Source of the DNA: Triatoma infestans
Lineage: Eukaryota > Arthropoda > Insecta > Hemiptera > Reduviidae
Reading direction: 5' to 3'
Length of the DNA: 64,000 bases
NCBI GenBank assembly: GCA_011037195.1
Contig: JAAEAF010004384.1
Coordinates: 1 to 64,000, forward strand
The position numbers and the translations under genes are program-made. Below, piece by piece: positions 32,640 through 44,300 of the stretch; within the stretch, counting starts at the first letter, position 1, and each line of letters begins with the position of its first letter. The notes beneath the pieces were generated by a model that did no database searches, had not been told where the DNA came from, and was given only the letters and a program-made list of their open reading frames with translations.

Positions 32640-34517
32640 TAAATCGCTCCCGCCTCAGCCACCCAGTATTCCTATCCCCCGCTTCTTCTAATGATATCAC
32701 CTCTCTATTAAGCACATTCATTAATGAATTTAAGTCCTTAATTAATCCTCCTATTACACTTCTCACCACCATCATCAGCGAACTACTTCCTCGTCATAAC
32801 AGATCATAAATTCCCCAACTCACTATTCCCTTTCCATTCTTCTATGGGACGCCAATGGACTGACATCCCACAGAGACGAACTGGATGTATTTTTACATGA
32901 CCGAAAAATCAACGTGGCACTGATTACAAAATCTGACGTCAAATACAGACGACCTAGATATCCCTCTCCAACTCTCTCCTCCTCCCAAGGCGTTTACGCC
33001 TTCCGAAGTTTCTCACATCATAAAACACCTACCATCCAAAAAAGCGCCACGCTTTGACTTAATTACATCAAAAATCCTATCCCATCTCCCAAAGAAAGCA
33101 ATAGTACTTCTTACAACAATATACAATTCAGTTCTCCGAACCACTTACTTTCCTCTAGAATGGAAATTCTCTATAATAAAAATGATACCCAAACCCTCCA
33201 AACCTCATCATCTCCTAACTTCCTACCGACCGATAAGTCTCTTACCCCTGATGGGTAAGATTCTTGAAAAACTCATCCTCAAGAGAATTCACAATCTCCT
33301 TGAAGACTCTGAAGTAATACCCAACCATCAGTTCGGATTTCGAAGCCTACATTCCACCGTTCATCAATGCCATCGCGTTGTAGACGTCATCGCTTCCTCT
33401 CTTGAGCGAAAACAGTATTGTTCTGGTGCTTTCTTAGATATTGCGCAAGCATTTGATAGGGTATGGCACCATGGGCTGCTGTGGAAGCTCAAGAGCATCC
33501 TTCCTTATACCTATTACCTCATCCTTAATTCTTACCTCTCACACAGATATTTCGGTGTAAGTGTTGGGCACTCCTTGTCTTCCTATTACCTTTTAGCAGC
33601 TGGTGTCCCACAGGGATGTACTCTTGCTTCCATTCTTTTCACAATATATACTGCCGATATTCCAACCAATCCGAACACTCATACCTTTACCTACGCAGAT
33701 GACACAGCCATCCTTTCCCCACATCCCGATCCTGTCCTAAGCACATGTAACCTTCAGCAACACTTGCAATCCCTAGAGAAATGGTTTTGCAGATGGAGAA
33801 TGAAGGTTAACGTCCAAAAAAGCAAAAATATAACGTTCACCTAAGACGTGCCATTTGTCCTCCCGTTCATATCAACCACATCTTATCACCATGCGTTGAT
33901 ACAGTTAAATATCTAGGACTCTATATAGACAAACGCCTGACATGGAACCCACATACAAGACTGAAACAAAACAAGTAAAAAAAACGTTACAGCCTACTCA
34001 AGCGACTACTAGACAGACGCTCAAAACGAACTTTAAACAACAAATTACTTATCTACAATCTCCTATTGAAACCAATTTGGTCTTACGGACTCGAGTTATG
34101 GGGCTCAACCAAGCGTTCAAACATCCACCACCTCCAAACCCTACAATCCAAAATACTCCGTTATTAACCAATGCTCCATTTTACGTTTCTAACCTGACAA
34201 TACATTCTGATCTCCAGATTCCATTTATAAGTGACCTGGTCCAAATACGATCCCGCAAATTTCACACCCGTCCCGCACATCATCACAATCCATTAATTCA
34301 CCAACTTTCCTCAGCAGCCATTCCAGATAACCCTCCTCGACGACTGAGGCGGCAGTGGCCTCGTGATCTCTTATAAGTGCGCAGCGAAATAATGTGGAGG
34401 GTCACCACTGGGTGATTTCTCCATTCCCGTGATTGTAAGTCATCTCATTTACTTGTTGCTGGTTACGCAAGCGTACCAGCAGTTGTAAATTTTCAAATAA
34501 ATGAAAAAAAAAAAAAA
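32640..34517 (+). mobile_element. Jockey-clade LINE with internal deletion
   Basis: The 5' portion (32690-32808) encodes the end of an ORF1, LINPPITLLTTIISELLPR, and is followed at about 32845 by NANGLTSHRDELDVFL, the first residues of a Jockey-type endonuclease. At about 32945 the sequence jumps to the pre-RT segment (PSKKAPRFDLITSKILSHLP), so most of the endonuclease is deleted. The RT (33182-33844) is open for 220 codons and has YRPISLLPLMGKILE, FLDIAQAFDRVWHHGL, AGVPQGCTLASILFTIYTAD and the catalytic YADD (33694-33705). After a stop the C-terminal part is shifted. A poly-A tail is at 34503-34517. The open RT suggests a fairly young copy. Confidence 0.85.
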
Positions 34518-34519
34518 AT

Positions 34520-35215
34520 TTTATCAAACGGTATAGAATTTAAAAAAAAAAAAATTGCGCACAGTACGATAGGCTGTGAATATCAATGATTTTTCCAAAC
34601 TATGTTTGTGCTATAAGGATTCATTAAAACATTATTTTATCATTAATACTTTATTCTTGTATCATACTTTTCTTTATTAGTATTCGAAACAAATTTCTAA
34701 ATTCAATTCCATTAGGAGTTAAACAATTATTTACAAATTATATATTAGAATGGTAACATTTCCATCTTTGCACAATAATCTTACAACAAAACTAATATAA
34801 ATTAGTTATATTCTATAAAAACAAACAGTTACATGCGTTTAATATTAAATACTTTGAGTGGGACATAAAACAATTAAATTTCTAGAAACAAAATTGTAGA
34901 TTCATTAGAAAGTATACACATTTTTTACAGATATAAATTTTAAAACAGTTGACTAATTTTAATAACAATGTTTGTTTTTTTTCTGGATTGAAATTAAAAA
35001 GTCTTAAAAGTATTAATATTAAAATAAAAAAGTATATAAACAATTAAAAATCAATAATTGACACATGACAAATTACCTTACAAAAGAATGAGAAGAATTC
35101 TTAAACATGCAATAATTCTGATTCTAAAATAGATAGTATCAAATGATTATGACAAGATCGCTTTTACATATACCATTATTTGCTTGGAATGTGAAAGTTG
35201 CAAGAAAATTTGGAG
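34520..35215. other. Intergenic AT-rich DNA between LINE and CABIN1
   Basis: Nothing coding is seen. The 3' flank of CABIN1 lies at the right end. Confidence 0.45.
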
Positions 35216-35217
35216 TC

Positions 35218-35223
35218 TTTATT
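35218..35223 (-). terminator. Probable polyadenylation signal of CABIN1
   Basis: TTTATT on the plus strand is AATAAA on the minus strand, about 165 bases after the CABIN1 stop codon. Confidence 0.5.
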
Positions 35224-35246
35224 CAGGATAACATTCGTAACTGTTT

Positions 35247-35289
35247 TTCATAATAGATTTCGGGCCCCCTCCCCGAAATCTATTATGAA
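35247..35289. repeat. Perfect 18-bp hairpin in CABIN1 3' UTR
   Basis: 35247-35264 (ttcataatagatttcggg) is the exact reverse complement of 35272-35289, with a 7-base C-rich loop. Confidence 0.9.
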
Positions 35290-35391
35290 CCGTAATGATT
35301 CACACTTTTCAGCTAAAATCAATCTTTCGGGCCCCCTCCCCGAAATCTATTATGAACCGTAATGATTCACACTTTTCAGCTAAAATCAATC
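35258..35391. repeat. Two perfect 67-bp tandem repeats covering the CABIN1 stop codon
   Basis: 35258-35324 and 35325-35391 are identical. The CABIN1 stop (35386-35388 on the minus strand) lies in the second unit, so the duplication copied the last codon region and first part of the 3' UTR. Each unit contains the GC-rich 'tttcgggccccctccccgaa' core with a 7-bp stem. Confidence 0.95.
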
Positions 35392-38300
35392 ATCCAAAAC
35401 TATGACCTCAAATGGATCACTACCCTTTTCTTTGGATTTCTCTTTATTTTTCGTTGTCTGCAATGGTGATGATGATTCTGATTTTATTTTTGGATTACTC
35501 GTGGTTATAGTAATACTGCTACCAAAATTTCTAATTGCATCTGCCACACTACTGTCCAAATTTGTAACTTTACTGAATATTTTTAATTTATCATCTAATT
35601 TTACTGATTTACTATTTGGCATATTCTTACTGTAGGGTTCCATTTTCGTTGTGCTCGGCGTTATCGTCAACGAATCCAACAGAGCTTTCGGTGGTTGATT
35701 ACGTGGCGGTGGATTTATCTGTGAATAACTGGCCTGTTTTGTTGGGCTTCTGTTTATTGTTAAACCACCGGGTATGGTTACATCGTTGTTTTGTAATAAT
35801 GATTTCGTAGATGTCTTTGCCTTTTCACCAGTATTATTATTATCATTCTGTGAGTTTTTTTTCGTATAATTTTGTGAGCTAATCTTTTTTGCAGATAATA
35901 TTTTATGTTGTAAACTGGGCTCTTGTGGTTTTGACGTTGGTAGATTTGTGGACGATGTTGATGATTGCAATGATGATTTGTTTAACTCAAAATTAGAACT
36001 GGGTAGTGTTGATTTTGAAGTGATCGACAATGAGGGATTTATTACTGATACTGATATTGGCAAGGTTTTCTTCACAGACTGCGTACTGTTTGTTGGTGTT
36101 GGTATCTGTGATACTGATAATGATTTTGTGGATAGTATTGGTGGCATACTCTTGTTCGATTGATTGTTCATTTGTGTTGTTGAGGTTTGTAGTAATGGAC
36201 CGAAAACTGGATTTGATGATCGTATAATAGACGTTTGATTGTTCAATGGATGTGGTGGTAAATTCAAAGAAGGAACCTGTTTTCTTTGTGAACCACTTTT
36301 TTGCGAAGCGCTGCCGCCGTTGTTTGTCAATTGTTTGGACAGTGATTTGCTCGAAAATTTTGTAACAGATACAGAAATTGGGTTTATATTAGTTTTAGAG
36401 GTTATCGAAGTTGAAGACGATGAAGGTGAATTAGGTTTTATAGGTGTAATAGAAAGGCTAGGTCGATCTTTAAGTATTGGCGGACTGATTTGTGACACTT
36501 CGACCGGTTTAGCTGGTTGCTGACTACCTGCCGTTGTTGTAACAGTCGTCGAAGGGCTGGGCACTGAATACACAGACGTGAACTTAAAAGGTGGTGCCAA
36601 TGGATTTGCCTGTGATGACATGGCCAACTGGCGATTCAGCTCAGCATTTTGCAAAGTGAGCTGCCTCACCAATTCATTCTGATACATTAATGCGGAAAAT
36701 TGTGGCATATTTATTAGTTGGGATATATCTGGTTGTCTAGGCGTTGGCATTCTTGGTCCCAAACTGGAATTTGGTGGACGTCCACGCGGCTTCCGCCCGG
36801 TTGTTCCTCCACGGTTTCCACGGTGTCTAACCGTATTGTTAACCTAGGAAGAAATTATTCACAATTAATACCATCCAATGTCATCTTTACAATAATAAAG
36901 CCGATAATCTGAACTGGAATACCTCTGCCATGCTAACAACAGGTAGATGATTTTCTGACAAGTTTAACACCTTAGAAGAGGAAGTAGTAGTAATGACAGA
37001 AGAGAAATTGATGGACGTACTTGATGATGAAGATACGGTCACCTGTTGCTGTTGCTGAAGTTGTTGATGTTGTTTCTGCTGGGCGATCTCTTGTTGACAG
37101 AATCGTATAGCAGCGTCCAATACTGAGCCACTTTCAGTCTAGCATAGTTGAAAAATTGTGTTAAATAAAAAGTATTATTATCTAAACAGGAAAGCTCGTG
37201 TCCGTGTAGTACATTAAAACAAAACTACAACCTGTCACAATAACCCGCAGAAACCTATGGCGACTTTTAACGGGAATATGTAGTTCAGTAAATCTTGCTT
37301 CCCACTGCCAAAGTTCTAGAATTCGTTACCAACGCAGCTCTAGTTTTTAATCGATAATGCCGATTCAACATCGATAAAGCCCCCAAGGGAAATGAACGCT
37401 ATTGCTCACACCAAAAGCGAGGACGCCAGCCCCAGTAAATAGGAGCTCCACAAGTATCGTTTTGTTAATATTATATTAACCTTATTTAATACCCAAAGTT
37501 GGTTATTAATACATTCAACAATGTTACTTCTAACTTATATGTAAAACTAAGGCATTAATAGCCATGCGTTCATTCCGAAAATGATGTTTTTATAAGTCGG
37601 TATTTCATAATATGAATAAGGTATGTACAAAATTCAAAGTAAAGTACATTGACAATTGCATTACTGAACTTTAAAGAAGTTTACAAATCTACATGAAACC
37701 TTCTTAATGAGTTCCGCAAATCATTTATTACTGAACTCACACGGCTTTCTATTCAGGAATTAACAAATTTTATTGGTACAGCACTTTAAAGGAAAGCATT
37801 ACATCCCAACAGTTCCAAAAAATCTCCTTTTTCGGGAACAAAATGTCTGATGAAAAACACTCTCACGATTTTTTCTCACTGTACTGTCACACCCAATTAA
37901 ATTTTCTTAAAACCCGGAATCTTCGTTACATATTCGTTAATATTATGTGGCTGAAAGAACTAGACAAATTAACTCCTGGAAATTGAGACTTTCCAGGAAA
38001 GTTTAGCGTCGCCAGAAGCTCCGATAAAAATACATTCTCTCAGAAAAAAGTTTCAAATAATATGGTATATCAAAAGTCTGTACGTTTTTTCTTTCATTTA
38101 GTTGAATGAACTGTTTCACTTTGATCACGTAATATTGATTACTTGACATTTACTTTTCACTATGTAACAGTATTTAGTAAAGTTTTGATCGTATGAGTTT
38201 ATTTAAAAAATTATAAAATGAGTGTATTAAATTCTGAAATTCAGACGATATTGAAGCATTACTTTTAAAAAAGGCTTTACAGCAATAGCTGCAACTCGAG

Positions 38301-41300
38301 AAATGGTAATGTTGAGAGGGCCAATGCTTTGTCAATTCGTGCGGCGTAGTTTAAAAATTTCAGGGAAGGCGATATGAGTCTTGAAAGTAAGGCAAGTTCG
38401 GGGCGTCCACGGTCCCTTGACCCAACTGTTTTAAGAAAAGCTGTAGAAGCCGATCCTCAAACAAGCAGTAGACAACTAGCAGGTAGATTAGACAATAGAA
38501 TAGTACCTAAAAGCTGTAGGACTATCCCCCACGAATTGTCACCTCAGCAAAACACAGGGTTGAAATGTGTCGTCACTCTTCTTAGAAATCTATGTGATTT
38601 TCGATTCATAAAGTGGAACTATCACTTGCAATGAAAAGTAGGTATACGTTAACAACCCTACCAAGCAAACACAGTGGGTTATTCCTGGCCACTCAGGTCT
38701 GTGCCTCGAAGGAAAAGGTATGCGAGAAAGATAATGCTCTGCATGTGATGGAACTTTGAAGAAGTGGTGCATTTCGAATTGGTTCCCGACGGATGAGCTA
38801 TCACATCTAAACTCTATTCAGCACAACTGAATAGGGTCAATGCTGTTCTGACCTAAAGTGCCCCTCTTTAGTCAACAGTTTAGTGGCCAGACCTCGTTCC
38901 TTCTGACTACTACTTGTTCCGATCATAGATTGATTTTTTGCGGGGTAAAAATTTTACTATAGAAGAGGAGGTGAAATCAGCTTGTATTGAATTCTTTGCC
39001 TCCAAAGAACCTTCGTGGTACCTAAGGAAATTGAATTATTGGCACAAAAATGGGCCGAAGTAAGCAATAACAATGAACATAAAATAGAATAAATTGGAAA
39101 GTCTTATTTTTTAATACTCCATTAAAGTTAAACAATCAAAAAATACAAAGACTTTTGTTTCACCTAATTAATTGCCCAGAGATTCATATTTTTAGTATTT
39201 GTACCAAATGTAAAGATAATCAATGAAACCATTCTATTCAAAAAATCTGAAAGAAATAATTCAAAAAATGGTACTTCCACTAAAAGAAGTAACAAAAATA
39301 AATAAATAAACTCACTTTTTTGGTATATTTAACGTAGGTATCCGCTAAAATACTAGCAAATGTTGATTCTCGTAAATTATTCTTTGAAACTCTTTTATGT
39401 ATATAGTAAACATCTAGCAAGAATTCCTTCAATTTATCTCCAGTAAATTCTTGCATTTTCCTACGAAGACACTGGGCACAGAGTACTGCAGCCTCTTTGC
39501 ATAATTCGTCTCGCTCATTATCTCGTAAGTATTTTCTGAAATATCAGAAAATGCAAAATGCAGAATATACAAATCAGTACAAAAAAAAAGAGGTATATGA
39601 ATAACTTTTTTTAAATTATATGATTTTTTCAACTGAAAAATTATATTATATAAAAATTACTTGTCAGCTTCTGGAACTAATTTCAACTGGAGCGATAAAT
39701 CGATCAACATTTTATAATCTTTAGTTTCTCTCAAGAAATCAATCAAAAGCAAAACGCATCGTCCCATATGGGCTGCAAAACTACCGGCTCTATCGATTTC
39801 ATGGCTTGGTATTCGCCATAATCCCTAAATGATAATAAATAATTAGTAAGTTTGTTATATAACTTAATTTAGGCAAAAGAAGTAAGTGAAAAAAACAAAA
39901 CACCTACATTAAAAAAATTTGATGGTTTTCTATCGTAAAATAATCCATTCGGTCCCAACAATAGATCCTTCACTCTTTCATTATTTTTGTATAATTTACT
40001 TTTAAAAAAGAAATGCGTTAAATGATAGATAGTTTTATAATGTTGGCTGAATCTTTTCCTACATAATTCTAACGCAGATATACATTTTTTTGTCATCCAT
40101 TCATGATCTAAATATTAAAATAAACAAAGAAACCAATAAAACAGAGGTTGATATAAATAAAAATCCAATAAAATTAAACAAGTTTTTTAAAATAAAAGAT
40201 AACCTTGTCTCCATTCTGAGGGCTGTTCATCTTGTTTCATTTTTTTTGATTGTATAGCTTCCTCATCGTTACTTTCCTAAAATATTAAGGATAAATTCTT
40301 TTTATGATAGTTTTTAATGGATGATATAAAGATAGAAAATACTCCATTTAATGAGAATAAAAAACCGAATTTATGCCTAACATTGACAAAAGCGCAATTT
40401 TAGTAGTATACTTATTTTGCTTTCTTCTGATATTCGTCAGGTAATGTGAGATGTTGACTTCTCATTGAAAATTTCTGTCAACACCAGTCAGTATAATATG
40501 CGGCAGAAAGTTTAAAAGTGGAAATCAACGATTCTTCAGAAATGTGTAGAAACCAAATTTCCAGCGACAATAGGAAATAAGAAATCGGTCTTCAGAATTA
40601 AGGAAAATAAGAATGCTAAGAGAGATACTTTCCTCAGTTATATGAGATGAAACGTCACCTCAAGCTTTATCTATATTACTCAATAGTAACGGACGCTCGT
40701 ACAAATAAATTAAAATTAGAAACTATATTATTCATACATTATCGCTATCAGAACTTGATGAATCACTGTCCGATGAAGAAGAACTGGAAGAACTACTTGT
40801 AGAATCACTATCACTTGAAGAATCACTAGAAGATGAATTGCTACTTTTATTCGAATCTGAAGAACTCGTTGTTGAAGCTTTATCTTCTGAATTTACATCT
40901 GCATTCTCTGTTTTACACGGATCACTGGATTCCGATGTTACTGTACTACGTCTTGTTAATGGATATGGTTTTTCATCGGAAGATGCGTCTTCACCAGCAC
41001 CTATCTTACTTGATGGTTCATCCTCATCGCTAGTACTACTGCTATGCCTTCGTTTCAATGAATTCGAACCTTGATCACTAGTGTCTACCTTTACTATTAA
41101 ATCTTGCAACATATCTTGTACATCTTTACTTATTGTTACATCCTGGAAAAAAAAAAAAAATTGTTTTTACAAGAATCTACACGAATTTATTTGCTAGTCG
41201 TATATACCTTATTACCTCTTCTTCACTACTTGTATCGGTTTTCCTAGATTTATTTAATTTTTCAATTCTGCAAATAACCATTAGAAATATTAAATTATTA

Positions 41301-44300
41301 TATTATAATAATCAAATTATTATATTAAAATAAAGTACCGTAATACATAATTTCATGTATTCATCTTTTTACAATGTTTACATTACTTGGCTTCCATTGG
41401 CCACATCCCTCTAGCCACATTCAAATCTCTGAGCACATTTACTTATTGCATCTTGTGTTGCACATTGTAAATAATATAAATAAATGTTAAAGAAAAAAAA
41501 AAAAAGAAAAAAAAAAAAATGAAGGTAATTTTCTCAACGGCCCAAGTATTAAGCCAGTGTTAGAAAAATAATTTCTAACTGCCGAGCCACATTTCTTAAC
41601 TTTTTCTTATAAAGAAATTCAAAACAATTTAAATATAAGCAACACAATAATTGAAAAATTAACATATGACTTACCTTGGAAAAGTTTTCACTTGTAAAAC
41701 AAACGGGCATTGTGATAAAGTGTTAATTGCATTTTTAAACATACGAATAGTTGCCTCAGGAATTGGTTTATCTTCTGTTTCTTCTAAAGCTTTCAATATG
41801 CTAGCATGTACCCGATAGTATAACTGCAGATAGTAAAACACAAGCAAAAAGTTGTAGGTGAAGGTTGTTACCACCAGTAATCCCAATATTATTATGCATG
41901 ATTGTTTTTTTACCTCTAGAGCTTCAACAGATAAGAACTGTGGTGTTGAATAGTTTATCTGTGAAGGATATGTCGCACCAATTTCATGTAATAGTTCGGC
42001 AGACTGTATAAAAAAGAAAAATATAAAAGATTTTACTTCACGAGAGAGAGAAAAAAGTAAAAAAGATATTAAAGAGAAGCAATAATTTAAATTATACCTT
42101 TATGTAATGACCAATAACAACTTCTGGATCTGCATCCTGTTTTTTGGCAATTTTACCAAGCATATAATGATGAAGCCATCGTTCATCTTGCAAATCTCTT
42201 CCTCCTACGCTATACCATAGCTAAAGACACAAATGAGTTATTCCATTGATTATTTATCGCAAAAAAATAAACGTTTATCCCGAAAATAAATACAAGTATT
42301 TAAAAAATAATCAAGGAAGCACTCAATCGATTTTCTCTCTCTCTGAAATTACAATTGATTAACTGATTCTAACTTTCTCTAATCTTGAAATTGTTACTAA
42401 ACGTTTAGTTATTCTCTGTATTTCACATTACATTGCATTACACATTATTTTCATTAGTTATTAGTATATAATTGTTAACCGAATTTTCCCTGAATCTGTC
42501 CTTCCGAAAAATGTTTAAAAAAAAATGATAACTTGTATATTGTATTAATATTTTCAAGTTCAAAGAAAATCTGTGGAGCCTTTTTTTTAATCCCCAAAAA
42601 AATAAGGATTAGTAATGCATTTCATCTATTAATATTATGACGCAGTAAAACTGTACAGTGGGCTAGAATTATACTTTAGAGAAATAGCTTCGTTGCAGCT
42701 GCTTCAGAACTCACTTAACAAAATTAATTTCCTTGGAAAAATGTTTCAGCAAAAATTAATAGGCTTTTGTTTATTGAAAATCGTTAAAGTTGATTACAAG
42801 AAAATTAAAAAAAAATAAAAATATTCAATTAAGCTGGATTACCGTAGACAGGTTTTTGACTATAAAACTTAGTTTGGTCGAAAATCCTGCCTGAAATTAC
42901 CGAAACGAATTCACGCACACACTAAGAGAGAGAGAGAGAGAGAGAGACAGGTTTTTTCTGGACTTCAAGGAGCAACTGATTAAAAAATTTACCGAATTGT
43001 ATGTTACTTGCAGTGGAGCAAACTTTCACAAAGTTATTAGCGAAATTTAAATAATAAATTACATAATACACAAATTTTAAAAAATTACCTTATTTGCCGA
43101 AGAAAAGCAAAATTTTGCAGCATTCAACATTGAATCTTTCTGTTTTTCCAAAATACTGTACATTTCAATACTTAAATTTTGTTCCTGTAATTAACAATAG
43201 TTTTCATAAAGGAAGAATGATATGTGTTTAATTAATAATTGAGACGAAATATTTATGCTGGGTTTTTCTCTAGTTTCAGAGAAACATGTTTCAATGGGAG
43301 AATTTAAACAATTACCTTCTTAAGTACGTTCGAACAAAATGAATGTATAGTATAAGAAAATGTGCCTCTTTCAATCCATAATGTACACTGCCCAGGATCT
43401 AATTCCAATGCACGTTCATATGATTTGCAAACCATTGAAGCTGTACTCAAGAATTCTAATTCATTCTTTATTGTTTCACACTAAAAGAAAATATGCAAAT
43501 AATTATTACATGTATGTGTGTGATTTGGGTCTTAATGATGTCTAAATTCTTCATCAATTCATTGGCGCTTTATTGTATTAAAGAGGCAAACTAAAAGTAG
43601 TCACACTTTAAATCAAAATCATCAATCATCATTAATAAATATTTATTTCAAACTTTAAAGACACTAAATTATTAGTAAGATTGAGAAACTTACAGAATTC
43701 AATTTACTATCAATCAAACTTCCTCTAGCCAACGCAAGACATGCCCATGAATCAACTCTTGTCGGATTGGCGCATATATCCAAAAGAAAGAACTTGATCG
43801 CTTTATTCTGTAGAAAGAAAAGTAACAATGATTTCTACTGACATTGATTTTTGTTTTGAATTATTAAAAATATTTAAACAATTAATATTTGATGAAGTAG
43901 GCTTACCCATGATTTACTTTTAAAGTAAAAGTGCGCTAAAAGGTAATAAATATCAGTTATATCTTCAGGCAGTGGCTTATCATTACGTGGAACAGTAACT
44001 AGTTGTCCTTCTATATATTTAGTCATCTCGGAGAGTAGTCTTTCTGAAATACAAAATATATCTATATAAGGTTCTATTAATGTTTTATTAAACGAGATAA
44101 AAGTAAATTCAAAAAGAAAGGAGTGAAAACAAATTGGAATTATAAGTGCCCAAAGAATTTACTAACCTGGATTTAATTCACCCGGTACCAGCTCAAGTAA
44201 CTTAAGATAAAGATTTTCCATGTCAGCAGTAACACAACATCTACCAGTACTATCGTATGATGGTAATTCTCTCGGTCTAGCAAATACGAATACTTGCTGG

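Noticed and set aside
35402..36523. Open frames on the plus strand across CABIN1 exon 34
   Set aside because: They are antisense shadows of the long Ser/Thr-rich minus-strand exon, which has the splice acceptor and phase.
40833..41074. Small genes opposite the CABIN1 Ser/Asp-rich exon
   Set aside because: Shadows of the repetitive serine codons of exon 28.
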